From Streptococcus gallolyticus (lineage in GTDB: Bacteria > Bacillota > Bacilli > Lactobacillales > Streptococcaceae), in NCBI RefSeq assembly GCF_003337175.1, contig NZ_NETH01000019.1:1-35473 (forward strand): a DNA stretch of 35,473 nt, in the 5' to 3' direction. Under the pieces are notes generated by a model. That model ran no database searches. It had not been told where the DNA came from and was given only the letters and a program-made list of their open reading frames with translations. A program made the position numbers and the translations under genes. Position 1 is the first letter of the stretch; each line of letters opens with the position of its first letter. Shown here one piece after another: positions 25,237 through 34,264 of this stretch.

Positions 25237-26181
25237 ATGAACAACACTTTTGAAGACATTTTAGAAAAAATAAAGGCTTACGATACCATTATTATCCACC
25301 GCCATCAGCGTCCCGACCCTGATGCTCTTGGGAGTCAAGTCGGGCTTCGTGATATTATCAGACATCATTTTCCAGAAAAAAAAGTCTTGGCAACTGGAAA
25401 AGACGAGCCAACACTGACTTGGTTGACAAAAATGGATACTGTCTCTGATGATGATTACCAAGGCGCTTTAGTTATTGTTACCGATACTGCAAACACGCCA
25501 CGTGTTGACGATGACCGCTATCTAAGAGGTGATTGTCTGATTAAAATTGACCATCACCCTAATGACGATGCTTACGGTGATTTGCTTTATGTTGATACAA
25601 CTGCTTCTAGCGCTAGCGAAATCATCACCGATTTTGCCCTTTCAACTAATCTAGCTTTGTCAAATGAGGCAGCTCGCCTGCTTTATTGTGGTATCGTCGG
25701 TGATACTGGACGTTTCCTTTATCCTGCAACAACAAGCAAAACGCTCTCAATTGCGAGCAAGCTACGCGAATATGATTTTGACTTTTCAACACTAGCTCGT
25801 CAAATGGACTCATTTTCATTTAAAATTGCTAAACTTCAAGGCTACGTTTTTGACCATCTTGAAGTTGATGAAAATGGCGCTGCTCGTGTGGTATTGACAC
25901 AGGATATCATGAAAAAATTCAACGTCACAGATGCTGAAACATCTGCCATCGTTGGAACGCCTGGAAAAATCGATTGTATCCAATCATGGGCAATTTTTGT
26001 CGAACAAGCTGATAACCATTACCGTGTGCGCCTCCGCAGTAAATCACAGGTTATCAATGAAATCGCTAAACGTCATGGCGGAGGCGGACACCCATTAGCC
26101 AGCGGAGCGAATTCTTATAGCCTTGAAGAAAACGACGAAATTTACCAAGAAATCAAAGACTTACTAACACCAAAAGACTAA
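25237..26181 (+). CDS. pde2: DHH/DHHA1 phosphodiesterase (Pde2, pApA to AMP)
   Basis: A 314-residue stand-alone DHH-DHHA1 protein. Metal-binding motifs RPDPDALGS (about 25-33), VTDTAN, DHHPND and GDTGRF are in the DHH domain, and the DHHA1 motif GGGGHPLASGA lies near residue 285. Streptococcal homologues (Pde2) cut pApA to AMP, finishing c-di-AMP breakdown, and act as nanoRNases. GGAG lies about 9 nt before the ATG at 25237. It is divergent from ptsHI and followed by rpmE2 under a separate promoter. Confidence 0.9.
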   Translation: MNNTFEDILEKIKAYDTIIIHRHQRPDPDALGSQVGLRDIIRHHFPEKKVLATGKDEPTLTWLTKMDTVSDDDYQGALVIVTDTANTPRVDDDRYLRGDCLIKIDHHPNDDAYGDLLYVDTTASSASEIITDFALSTNLALSNEAARLLYCGIVGDTGRFLYPATTSKTLSIASKLREYDFDFSTLARQMDSFSFKIAKLQGYVFDHLEVDENGAARVVLTQDIMKKFNVTDAETSAIVGTPGKIDCIQSWAIFVEQADNHYRVRLRSKSQVINEIAKRHGGGGHPLASGANSYSLEENDEIYQEIKDLLTPKD

Positions 26182-26247
26182 GCTATCTCTTGATAGCCTT
26201 GACTTAATGACAACTTGATTTTAATTCAATTAATTTGCTTAAAAGTC

Positions 26248-26276
26248 TTGTCAAATATCACATTATTTGATAAACT
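26248..26276 (+). promoter_or_regulatory. Promoter of rpmE2
   Basis: TTGTCA (26248-26253), 17 nt, TGA-TAAACT (-10 at 26271-26276); transcription would start near 26283, just before the leader hairpin. Confidence 0.7.
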
Positions 26277-26293
26277 ATAAAAGTTAAAATAAC

Positions 26294-26320
26294 TATGGTG
26301 CGTTAAAAAAGCACCATGGC
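26294..26320 (+). promoter_or_regulatory. L31 leader hairpin
   Basis: CTATGGTGC pairs with GCACCATGG (9 bp, one G-T) around a 9-nt loop, 20 nt before the rpmE2 ATG and next to the AAAGGA ribosome-binding site. Position and form fit the autoregulatory leaders known for L31 genes in low-GC bacteria. Confidence 0.55.
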
Positions 26321-26340
26321 AGAAAGGAAATCTTTTAACA

Positions 26341-26583
26341 ATGAAACAAAACATCCATCCAGAATACCGTCCAGTAGTGTTCATGGACACAACTACTGGT
26401 TACAAATTCCTTAGCGGTTCTACAAAATCTTCTAACGAAACTGTAGAATTTGAAGGCGCTACTTATCCACTTGTACGTGTGGAAATCTCATCAGATTCTC
26501 ACCCATTCTACACTGGACGCCAAAAATTCACACAAGCAGATGGTCGTGTGGATCGCTTCAACAAAAAATACGGTCTCAAATAA
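26341..26583 (+). CDS. rpmE2: Ribosomal protein L31 type B
   Basis: An 80-residue L31 of the zinc-free type: [20 protein letters not shown] at its start and [11 protein letters not shown] near the end, with no Cys residues. Zinc-independent L31 paralogues are often favoured at low zinc, but no AdcR box is seen here, and in streptococci this is normally the only L31. AAAGGA lies about 9 nt before the ATG. Confidence 0.97.
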   Translation: MKQNIHPEYRPVVFMDTTTGYKFLSGSTKSSNETVEFEGATYPLVRVEISSDSHPFYTGRQKFTQADGRVDRFNKKYGLK

Positions 26584-26601
26584 GAAACCGCATGTTACGG
26601 G

Positions 26602-26636
26602 AAAGCCATTTTCGAGCAATCGAATTGGCTTTTTTA
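26602..26636 (+). terminator. Terminator of rpmE2
   Basis: AAAGCCA and TTCGA pair with TCGAA and TGGCTTT around GCAA, followed by TTTTT. Confidence 0.8.
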
Positions 26637-26652
26637 TTTTCAAAATAATGTA

Positions 26653-26677
26653 AAAAAGAGGAGAAAATTCCTCTTTC
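26653..26677 (-). terminator. Terminator of the glucosaminidase gene
   Basis: AAAGAGGA...TCCTCTTT hairpin with a T-run on the minus strand, just after the stop at 26683. Confidence 0.75.
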
Positions 26678-26682
26678 CTATT

Positions 26683-27393
26683 CTATTGACTAATAAAGCG
26701 AAGCCATGCTTCATCTTCTGCTAGAATGGCTGCTGTTGTGTAAGAGCCACGGTAGTCATTCCAGACATGGTCTGAATTGACTTCACTAGTTCCTTCAGTG
26801 CTTGCTGGTTCATCATAGGCTGTTAACCCATATTGCTCAATTAAAGCATTTAATTTATCAGCGTAAGTGGTGTCTGTGGCATACAAGCCAGTCAAGGCTG
26901 CCGTGGCGTCTTGGTAAGATGTTGCGTTAGACTTCCACGTTCCAGAATACAAATCCCAACTAAGTAAATTAGCGTAATCATTCAACGAATCGCTTAAACT
27001 ATCATATGCTCTGAATGCTTGGTCAACTTCGTAAGTATTGCCATTTCCGTCATCTTCCCAAGTTAGCATGGTCACAGAATTGCCATTGTAACTCCCCTTG
27101 ATACCAAAGAAATTATAATAAGGAGACTGACTAAGCGCAGACTGCCCACTACTTGATTCTAAGACAGCTTGTGCAATCATCACAGAAGCATAGAGGTTAC
27201 GCTCTTGCCCAATTTGTCGCGCTATCTCGCCTATGCTTGCAATAAAATCAGCTGTTGCTGTCTCTGATGTTTCCGAAGATTCTGCGACAACTGCTTTTGT
27301 AGCATGTTGAAAACAAAGGTTAACACCCAAGGTAATACACGTAACCAAAGTTGCGCAGGTTAAAAAGAACTTTGTCATGCGCTTTTCTTTCAC
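26683..27393 (-). CDS. Secreted glucosaminidase-domain peptidoglycan hydrolase
   Basis: A 236-residue secreted protein. A basic N-terminus and hydrophobic core (about 8-25) form a signal or signal-anchor, followed by a short Ser/Thr/Glu linker and a glucosaminidase (LytG/FlgJ-like) domain at about 48-195 with the catalytic Glu in VLESSSGQSALS and the typical YNFFGIKGSYNG segment. It should cut the glycan strand of peptidoglycan, for example in separation of daughter cells. The start is a GTG at 27393: AAGGAGG lies 4-5 nt before it, whereas the in-frame ATG at 27378 is too far away. Confidence 0.88.
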   Translation of the reverse strand: MKEKRMTKFFLTCATLVTCITLGVNLCFQHATKAVVAESSETSETATADFIASIGEIARQIGQERNLYASVMIAQAVLESSSGQSALSQSPYYNFFGIKGSYNGNSVTMLTWEDDGNGNTYEVDQAFRAYDSLSDSLNDYANLLSWDLYSGTWKSNATSYQDATAALTGLYATDTTYADKLNALIEQYGLTAYDEPASTEGTSEVNSDHVWNDYRGSYTTAAILAEDEAWLRFISQ

Positions 27394-27482
27394 GATGCCT
27401 CCTTAATGTAAGTGCTATCTTAGCTCATTATAACAGAGTTTTCAAAAGCTAGCGATACACTCCAAAACGCCTATGTTCACGC

Positions 27483-27785
27483 CTATAATGCAATCTGCAA
27501 AAATTTACAATCTTCCAGTGCTAAGAAATCATGCAAGAGTTGTGCTGGAATTGTTTCAAGACTATCAGGGGGAAGTTTAACGACCACTGAGTCAGCTGTA
27601 AGTTGTAGCTTTCCTTCTAAAACATATATCAACTTGGCATTATGGCTGCTTTCCTGACTAATACGCTCACCTTTTGCCATGGCATATAAGGTGATGGCAT
27701 TTGCTAGCTCTAGCCTTTTATTCAGCGAGCGGCTGGCAATTTGTCCCTCATGGTATCTAACGAGTGTTTTTAAATCTTTAATCAT
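27483..27785 (-). CDS. Small cupin-fold protein, third gene of the MTase-cupin operon
   Basis: A 100-residue single cupin domain. The first motif is degenerate (GERISQESSHNAKLIYVLEG) and lacks the usual HxH pair; the second, ETIPAQLLHDF, keeps one His. Metal binding is thus doubtful, and a sensor or scaffold role is as likely as an enzyme. It overlaps the preceding cupin gene by 8 nt, so it is coupled. The substrate is unknown. Confidence 0.75.
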   Translation of the reverse strand: MIKDLKTLVRYHEGQIASRSLNKRLELANAITLYAMAKGERISQESSHNAKLIYVLEGKLQLTADSVVVKLPPDSLETIPAQLLHDFLALEDCKFLQIAL

Positions 27786-28125
27786 CTTTAGCCTCTGGTT
27801 TTACGACAATCAATAACATTTGAAAGGCTTCCTCGGCATAGAGAGCATGAGGAATTTCTGCTGGCATGACAATGCTTTCACCTGCTTTTACAAAATAATC
27901 ATCCGTAGCAATCGTAATTTTAGCAACTCCAGATAATACAGTCACCATAGCGTCCCCTGGTGACGAATGACGTCCAATTTCCTGTCCCTTGTCCAAGGAA
28001 AATATTGTCAGTCCTAAATCATCACGTTGGACGAGTGTTTTGGAGAGCATTTGTTCTTCTTCAATCGGGACGATTGCCTTTAAATCAAGTACTGTGCTGT
28101 GTTCTATTTTTTCGATATAGGCCAT
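27778..28125 (-). CDS. Cupin domain protein, second gene of the operon
   Basis: A 115-residue cupin: motif 1 GQEIGRHSSPGDAMVTVLSG and motif 2 GESIVMPAEIPHAL, with two His positions for a metal. I take the second of two adjacent ATGs (28125) because AAGGAG is 7 nt away from it and only about 3 nt from the first. It starts 10 nt after the methyltransferase stop. Such small cupins bind small ligands or fine-tune enzymes; nothing in the sequence names the ligand. Confidence 0.8.
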   Translation of the reverse strand: MAYIEKIEHSTVLDLKAIVPIEEEQMLSKTLVQRDDLGLTIFSLDKGQEIGRHSSPGDAMVTVLSGVAKITIATDDYFVKAGESIVMPAEIPHALYAEEAFQMLLIVVKPEAKDD

Positions 28126-28135
28126 CATTTCTCCT

Positions 28136-28891
28136 TTATTTGGTGCTAACAACTGCAATGTAACGTAAATCTTTGCCAATGTTATTGAAAAAGCTATACA
28201 TTTTTGTAAATTGGGAACGGTTTTCTTTTTGTAATCCTCGATATAGAATCTGACAGGTTTTCAAAAAACCTTCATCACGAATCATCCCTGACAGCGACAT
28301 CAAGGTCATCTTGCCATAGGTTGCTTGAACACTTGAAAAGCCGATTTCCTGAAAAAGTTCCTGCCAATGGTCAACATGCAAAGGTTCGACATTCACATTA
28401 ATCGTTTGGCTTAGCTGATGTAATTTAGCTTCGGTTTTATCAGAAACATAAGAAACATCATGTGTTAAAAGACGTCCCCCTGGTTTTAAAACGCGCAAGT
28501 ATTCTTTAATGGCTGTCGCTTTGGCTTCTCCACGAAGCATGGTTAACATCGCCTCATTAATGACAATATCAAATGACTGATCAGGAAATGGAAGCTTTAA
28601 GGCATTTCCTTGCTGAACGTGGATATGGTTCTCAAGTCCTGCATTAGCAATGCTAACACCCGCTTTTTCAAGTACCTTGCTATCCCTATCAACAGCAATA
28701 ATCTGGCAACCACAAGTTTGTGCCAATTCAATTGATGTGGTACACATATTGCAAGCGACCTCTAAAACCTGACAGTCTTTGGAAAAATTTCCTTGCTCAA
28801 TCAACCAATTAGTGGCTTTTACACCTCCTGGGCGCAAGCGTGTCTTTCCTAATCTAGCCAAAAAATGATGTCCAATTTCTTTTTTAGCCAT
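28136..28891 (-). CDS. Class I SAM-dependent methyltransferase
   Basis: A 251-residue Rossmann methyltransferase of the UbiE/Methyltransf_11 type. Motif I reads VLEVACNMCTTS (42-53), so the usual Gly-rich ExGxGxG is replaced by EVACNMC; Asp68 in AVDRD ends strand 2; GNALKLPFPDQSFDIV and VLKPGGRLL are motifs II and III. AAAGGAG lies 8 nt before the ATG at 28891. It heads a three-gene operon with two cupins. The substrate is unknown; the Cys-rich motif I (Cys47, Cys50) is the odd feature. Confidence 0.85.
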   Translation of the reverse strand: MAKKEIGHHFLARLGKTRLRPGGVKATNWLIEQGNFSKDCQVLEVACNMCTTSIELAQTCGCQIIAVDRDSKVLEKAGVSIANAGLENHIHVQQGNALKLPFPDQSFDIVINEAMLTMLRGEAKATAIKEYLRVLKPGGRLLTHDVSYVSDKTEAKLHQLSQTINVNVEPLHVDHWQELFQEIGFSSVQATYGKMTLMSLSGMIRDEGFLKTCQILYRGLQKENRSQFTKMYSFFNNIGKDLRYIAVVSTK

Positions 28892-28947
28892 CTATATCTC
28901 CTTTCGGATATAACTCTTATTTTTATAGCAATGAGTGCTATGACCTT

Positions 28948-28977
28948 ATTTTAACATAATTTTTGATCTCTTATCAA
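28948..28977 (-). promoter_or_regulatory. Promoter of the methyltransferase-cupin operon
   Basis: TTGATA (28977-28972), 18 nt, TGT-TAAAAT (-10 at 28953-28948) on the minus strand. A 6-bp hairpin ATAGCA...TGCTAT lies about 10 nt downstream of the -10. Confidence 0.6.
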
Positions 28978-28984
28978 AGAATTT

Positions 28985-29011
28985 AAAAACCAGAACCGTG
29001 GTTCTAGTTTT
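28985..29011 (-). terminator. Terminator of the VTC-DUF4956 unit
   Basis: AAAACTAGAAC pairs with GTTCTGGTTTT around CACG, then T on the minus strand, about 8 nt after the DUF4956 stop. Confidence 0.75.
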
Positions 29012-29018
29012 GGGTTTG

Positions 29019-29711
29019 TTATAAGTTTTTCTTTTTCTTAGCCAATTTACTCATTGAAATGTCAATATCTACAATGTGTTCGACTAATTCATCGGTTAAT
29101 AAAACGTCATCGTCGTCTGAATTTAGGTCGATTTGATAGGTCAACGTCAAATGTTCACCGCTATGGCTACTTTTCAATGATACTAGTTCAATGTCTTGGC
29201 AAAATTGGTGCAAGATATGGCGGATTAACTTTTCATCTTTTCGATCTTTTGGCAGATCAATCACCAAATGCCGCACCGTTTGTCCTGAACTAAAGAAGGT
29301 CATTTTTTCCAAACCAAGCCAAATTACCAAGAAAACAATTGTGGTCAAAATAGCTAAGGTCAAGTAGCCCATTCCTGTACTTAATCCAATGGTCATCGCT
29401 AAAAAGAGCGCCAACAGTTCACGCGCACCACCTGCAGCCGAACGAAAACGTACCAAACTAAATGTCCCAGCTACGGCAACACTTGTTCCCAGACTACCGT
29501 TCACCAAGAAAATAATCACTGACAATAAGCTAGGGAGGATTGTCAATGTAATGACAAATTCTTTTGTGTAAAGTGTCCGATAACGATACACCCACGCTAA
29601 AGCAGCACCTAATATAAGACTGACCAAAAGGGATAAGGCGACCATTAACGGATTTACGGTCGTGCTTGCGCCTGTATAAACACTATTAAATAAACTCAAA
29701 ACAGCAATCAT
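29019..29711 (-). CDS. DUF4956 integral membrane protein, partner of VTC
   Basis: A 230-residue protein with four to five membrane segments in the first 140 residues (about 22-42, 51-70, 78-90, 98-115, 118-138), the conserved FSLVRFRSAAGGARELLALFL loop, and a soluble C-terminal domain. DUF4956 proteins are regularly encoded beside VTC-domain polyphosphate polymerases, where they may anchor or channel; function is not established. It begins 22 nt after the VTC stop. The ATG at 29711 touches its AGGAG with no spacing, so the TTG at 29699 (LSLFNSVYTG) may be the true start, in better register with relatives. Confidence 0.85.
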   Translation of the reverse strand: MIAVLSLFNSVYTGASTTVNPLMVALSLLVSLILGAALAWVYRYRTLYTKEFVITLTILPSLLSVIIFLVNGSLGTSVAVAGTFSLVRFRSAAGGARELLALFLAMTIGLSTGMGYLTLAILTTIVFLVIWLGLEKMTFFSSGQTVRHLVIDLPKDRKDEKLIRHILHQFCQDIELVSLKSSHSGEHLTLTYQIDLNSDDDDVLLTDELVEHIVDIDISMSKLAKKKKNL

Positions 29712-29733
29712 CTCCTAACTGGTACATTTTAAT

Positions 29734-30468
29734 TTAGACTATTCCTTGTGATTTACGATAGGCCGTGCCGTATTTTGAAAATGATGTTGACGCAATGCCG
29801 TGTTTCATTAAAATGGTTTGCAGCCATTCAGGCTGGGAGCCAGGGGTTTTAATTTCCATGATGACTTTTCCATCGCCAACCAAGTCATTTCCGTAATTTC
29901 CCATTGATTTTTCCACATCATAATCACGGTAAGTGACATTTTTGTCAACTGTTACACGAATTTTTGTTTGTGGTTGTCCTTTGATATGATGTTTTTCTTT
30001 AAAAGAAGAACGCTCATAGTAAATCAACATACGTGCAATCAAGCCACCGTAGCGTTCTTTGAGCGCATTCAATTCATCGATTAAAAATTGGTCTTCGCTT
30101 GTGGCAGGTGTCAATTTGCCACTTTCGATAAATTGCTTAATAGCCCCCGTTTCTGACACCAAACGGAATTTGTGACCGATACCTTCGGCGTCTTTTTTCT
30201 TTAATTCCAAAAAGGCTTGGCTATCTTCTGTCGGATTTGTCACATAAGTTCGCATCCGAATCTTTTCGCGACCATTTTTCTTTGCAATCGAGTCCTGAAT
30301 GACTTGAAAATCTGCTGTGTCAAAATAAATATTGGTAATGGTCGATGTTGGATAATCATCTTCTACAAGGTATTCCTTCAAATCATCCCAGATAACTCCT
30401 AGTTTTTCTTTATCCAAGACATACTTCTTCTCAATGCGTTTAAAACTAGTTTCCAATGCTTTAACCAT
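29734..30468 (-). CDS. VTC domain polyphosphate polymerase-like protein
   Basis: A 244-residue stand-alone VTC domain of the triphosphate tunnel superfamily. Basic and acidic tunnel residues sit in RIEKKYVLD, IYFDT, KIRMRTY, FLELKKK, RMLIYYER, IRVTVDKNVTYRD and VIMEIKTPG, and the end motif SFSKYGTAY is present. In yeast Vtc4 this domain makes polyphosphate from ATP; the same activity is inferred here. The ATG at 30468 has GAGG 7 nt upstream. It is operonic with the DUF4956 gene. Confidence 0.88.
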   Translation of the reverse strand: MVKALETSFKRIEKKYVLDKEKLGVIWDDLKEYLVEDDYPTSTITNIYFDTADFQVIQDSIAKKNGREKIRMRTYVTNPTEDSQAFLELKKKDAEGIGHKFRLVSETGAIKQFIESGKLTPATSEDQFLIDELNALKERYGGLIARMLIYYERSSFKEKHHIKGQPQTKIRVTVDKNVTYRDYDVEKSMGNYGNDLVGDGKVIMEIKTPGSQPEWLQTILMKHGIASTSFSKYGTAYRKSQGIV

Positions 30469-30620
30469 TCTCAGCACCTCTTCTTTGATTTTCCCAAATC
30501 ACTTCCTTTGCTTACATACCACTTAGCATTTTACTGAATCTTCCTTATTTTTTTATTAAAATAAGCTATTTTCACTAAGGAAGAAGAAGCAAGTGGTAAC
30601 AGGTATCATCTGTCAAACAT

Positions 30621-30651
30621 AAAAATCTGAAACAAAAGGTTTCAGATTTTT
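30621..30651 (-). terminator. Terminator of adcA
   Basis: AAAAATCTGAAAC, a 5-nt loop and GTTTCAGATTTTT: a perfect 13-bp stem with T-runs, about 20 nt after the adcA stop. Confidence 0.85.
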
Positions 30652-30671
30652 AGCTCTTTTAATGATTATTT

Positions 30672-32186
30672 TTAGTGAGCAACGATTTCTTGGGCAATTT
30701 CCTGACCTGTTAAGTTGGTTGGGTAATAGGTTGGCCAGTTATCCATTTCTTCAAGAAGCGCGTCTTGGCTGTCGCCACCCCAGAAAATATGGAAATGCTC
30801 GGCATCTGTTGTTGTGATGTTGTGGTCACTAAATTGGACGTATTTGAATTCACCAGCATTGTCATCATCTGTTTCAAACAAATAACGGACACCACGGTTA
30901 CCTTTTTCATAGGTTAAAATCTTGTAACCGACATAATGATAGGTAAACTTGTATTTCTCACCATTTTTGATAAAGGTGATGGTATTCTTTTTACCGCTGA
31001 TGTTAATTTGTTCAACATCTGTCTTATAACCTGTTGTGTAGTATTCTTTATACTCTTCGGCTGTTTTTTCACCTTTTGAAGCTTTAGCTTTGTAGTCCCA
31101 GACTTGATCTAATGTACCGTCAAGAAGATAAGGATAAACCGATTGCCACTTCCCAGACCAATCGCTCAATGAACGATCCGTAACATCTTTATCTTTGAAG
31201 TAACCATTTTGAACGGTCTTACTTGTGTCTGTCTCAGCTTTGATAGTCTTACCAGCGACATCTGTTGTCAATTGCAAAGCTTTCAAGTTTTCTTCCATAA
31301 CTGAGAAATAATCTTCGCCAGCTTTGATTTGTTTGCTGGTTAAGCTTTCAATCGGGTTTAATACCGCTGTTTTGACCCCAGCTTCATCTGCTAAGGTTGA
31401 AGCAACTTTACTGGACGCATTTTCTTCAAAGTAAATGTATTTAATATCGTATTTTTTGATATATTTTGTCAAGCTTACTAAACGTTTTGCTGATGGTTCT
31501 GAGTCAGCTGACACACCAGTGATTGGGATTTGTGTCAAACCATAATCAAGTGCTAAATAACCAAAAGCAGCATGCTGTGTGACAAAGCTTGTTTGTTTGG
31601 CATTTGACAATGCTTCTGTGTATTCGGCATCTAAATCATTTAGTTTTTCAATGTAAGCAGCTGCATTGCTATTAAAAGTATCAGCTTTATCAGGATATTT
31701 TGCAACAAAAGCATCACGGATATTTTCAACCAAGGTGATAGCGCGTTTTGGTGAGAGCCAAACGTGTGGGTCATATTCGTGAGTATGACCGTCATCGCCA
31801 TCTTCATCGTCTTCCTCAGCTGTTCCTGCCATTAATAGCATATCTCCTGTTGATTTAACAACTGTTAAACTGTCTGAATCAATAGATTTTTCAACGCTAT
31901 CAACCCATGTTTCCATACTATCGTCCATATAGACAAAAACATCAGCGTCTGAAATCGTTGCAATATTTTTGGTAGATGGTTCAAAATCGTGTGGTTCAGT
32001 TCCTGCTTTGATCAACATGGTTACATCTGCGCTATCTCCCGTAACAGCTTTGGTAAATTCGTAAACAGGATAGAAAGTTGTGACAACATCAATCTTGTCA
32101 TCTGCCGAAACGTGCTTAATATGGCTGATTTGCCAAGCAAATAAAAGAGCAACTAACTGTATCAATAAAAGAATTTTCTTCTTCAT
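30672..32186 (-). CDS. adcA: Zinc ABC transporter substrate-binding protein AdcA (with ZinT domain)
   Basis: AdcA captures zinc at the cell surface for the AdcBC importer. In 504 residues a signal peptide (about 1-28, cleavage near VSA-DD) leads into a cluster A-1 binding fold with VVTTFYPVYEFTK, GTEPHDFEPS, an acidic and His-containing loop DGDDGHTHEYDPH, and TQHAAFGYLALDYG. From about 320 a ZinT domain follows, ending in EHFHIFWGGDS and NWPTYYP. There is no Cys in the signal region, so it is not a lipoprotein; the S. pyogenes AdcA start as I recall it is similar. AAGGAG precedes the ATG. The gene stands alone, away from adcRCB, under two AdcR boxes. Confidence 0.95.
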   Translation of the reverse strand: MKKKILLLIQLVALLFAWQISHIKHVSADDKIDVVTTFYPVYEFTKAVTGDSADVTMLIKAGTEPHDFEPSTKNIATISDADVFVYMDDSMETWVDSVEKSIDSDSLTVVKSTGDMLLMAGTAEEDDEDGDDGHTHEYDPHVWLSPKRAITLVENIRDAFVAKYPDKADTFNSNAAAYIEKLNDLDAEYTEALSNAKQTSFVTQHAAFGYLALDYGLTQIPITGVSADSEPSAKRLVSLTKYIKKYDIKYIYFEENASSKVASTLADEAGVKTAVLNPIESLTSKQIKAGEDYFSVMEENLKALQLTTDVAGKTIKAETDTSKTVQNGYFKDKDVTDRSLSDWSGKWQSVYPYLLDGTLDQVWDYKAKASKGEKTAEEYKEYYTTGYKTDVEQINISGKKNTITFIKNGEKYKFTYHYVGYKILTYEKGNRGVRYLFETDDDNAGEFKYVQFSDHNITTTDAEHFHIFWGGDSQDALLEEMDNWPTYYPTNLTGQEIAQEIVAH

Positions 32187-32200
32187 GGCAACTCCTTTTC

Positions 32201-32227
32201 TTAACTAGTTAATAGTTTACTAGTTAA
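32201..32227 (-). promoter_or_regulatory. Two AdcR operators before adcA
   Basis: A perfect TTAACTAGTTAA at 32201-32212 and a one-mismatch TTTACTAGTTAA at 32216-32227, 15 nt apart, match the AdcR consensus TTAACYRGTTAA. They cover the region just downstream of the -10 and the start of transcription, so zinc-bound AdcR would block adcA. Confidence 0.9.
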
Positions 32228-32255
32228 GTTTATCACACTATTTATGTTTTGTCAC
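32227..32255 (-). promoter_or_regulatory. Promoter of adcA
   Basis: GTGACA (32255-32250), 17 nt, TGA-TAAACT (-10 at 32232-32227) on the minus strand; the -10 touches the distal AdcR box. Confidence 0.7.
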
Positions 32256-32552
32256 GTATTTTTGCAAAATATTACGAAATTAATGTTTTTGTAGGCAATT
32301 ACCTCAATTTTCATAATTTCCGTTTTAACAGACTTTTAATTTTTTCCACTATAACCGATTTTATCATAAAAGAGCTAACCTTCGTTAGCTCTCCATCACG
32401 TACCCCTAAGGAGTGCGGATTTATCACAAATTTAAAACAACACCATTCTAAAAGTGTTCATATCTGTTATCACTTTCTCCAATCGAATACTTTGTCCTTC
32501 CACTATTGAAGACCTAACTCTTATCAATTGCTTTCTTGCAATCAGTAATGGT
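32256..32552. other. Gap between adcA promoter and glycosidase end
   Basis: I see no gene here: only a terminator-like hairpin (32366-32392) and AT-rich spacer. A plus-strand frame crosses the hairpin and has no ribosome-binding site. Confidence 0.5.
32366..32392 (-). terminator. Probable terminator of the GH1 gene
   Basis: AGAGCTAAC-GAAG-GTTAGCTCT followed by TTTA on the minus strand, 160 nt after the glycosidase stop. The stem is perfect; the T-run is short. Confidence 0.6.
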
Positions 32553-34039
<1,487 letters not shown>

Positions 34040-34057
<18 letters not shown>

Positions 34058-34240
34058 AGCCCAAGTGTTATACTTGGAAAAAGCCACTGTGGATTAGTAC
34101 GCTCTCCAATCGCTTGACGATTTACGAAAGGCTCTAACCACAGCTTTTTGTTTCAATTGGTAATGAGTTTGATAACGCTAGACGTTTAATCTTCAGTAAG
34201 GTGACAAGGCAAAAAGTAAGTGGATACCAAGTGGGCTTAA
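34040..34240 (+). ncRNA. Candidate bridge (seek) RNA of the IS110 element
   Basis: The left noncoding end folds into ordered hairpins: GCAGT/ACTGC (34040-34054); CCAAGT/ACTTGG (34061-34077); a long stem AAAAAG, CTGTGG, TTAG with CTAA, CCACAG, CTTTTT (about 34078-34149) around a large internal loop capped by AATCG/CGATT (34108-34122); and TTGGTA/TACCAA (34157-34162 with 34225-34230) around an inner AACG/CGTT. IS110 elements are known to encode, at the noncoding end beside the recombinase gene, an RNA with two such internal loops that pair with target and donor DNA. Assignment here is from position and folding by eye. Confidence 0.5.
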
Positions 34241-34264
34241 TACTTAATATCTGGAGGTACTCTT

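Noticed and set aside
28920-28945. Half of a CIRCE (HrcA) operator before the methyltransferase
   Set aside because: ATAGCACTCATTGCTAT shares only one arm with CIRCE; the second GAGTGCTAA arm with 9-nt spacing is missing.
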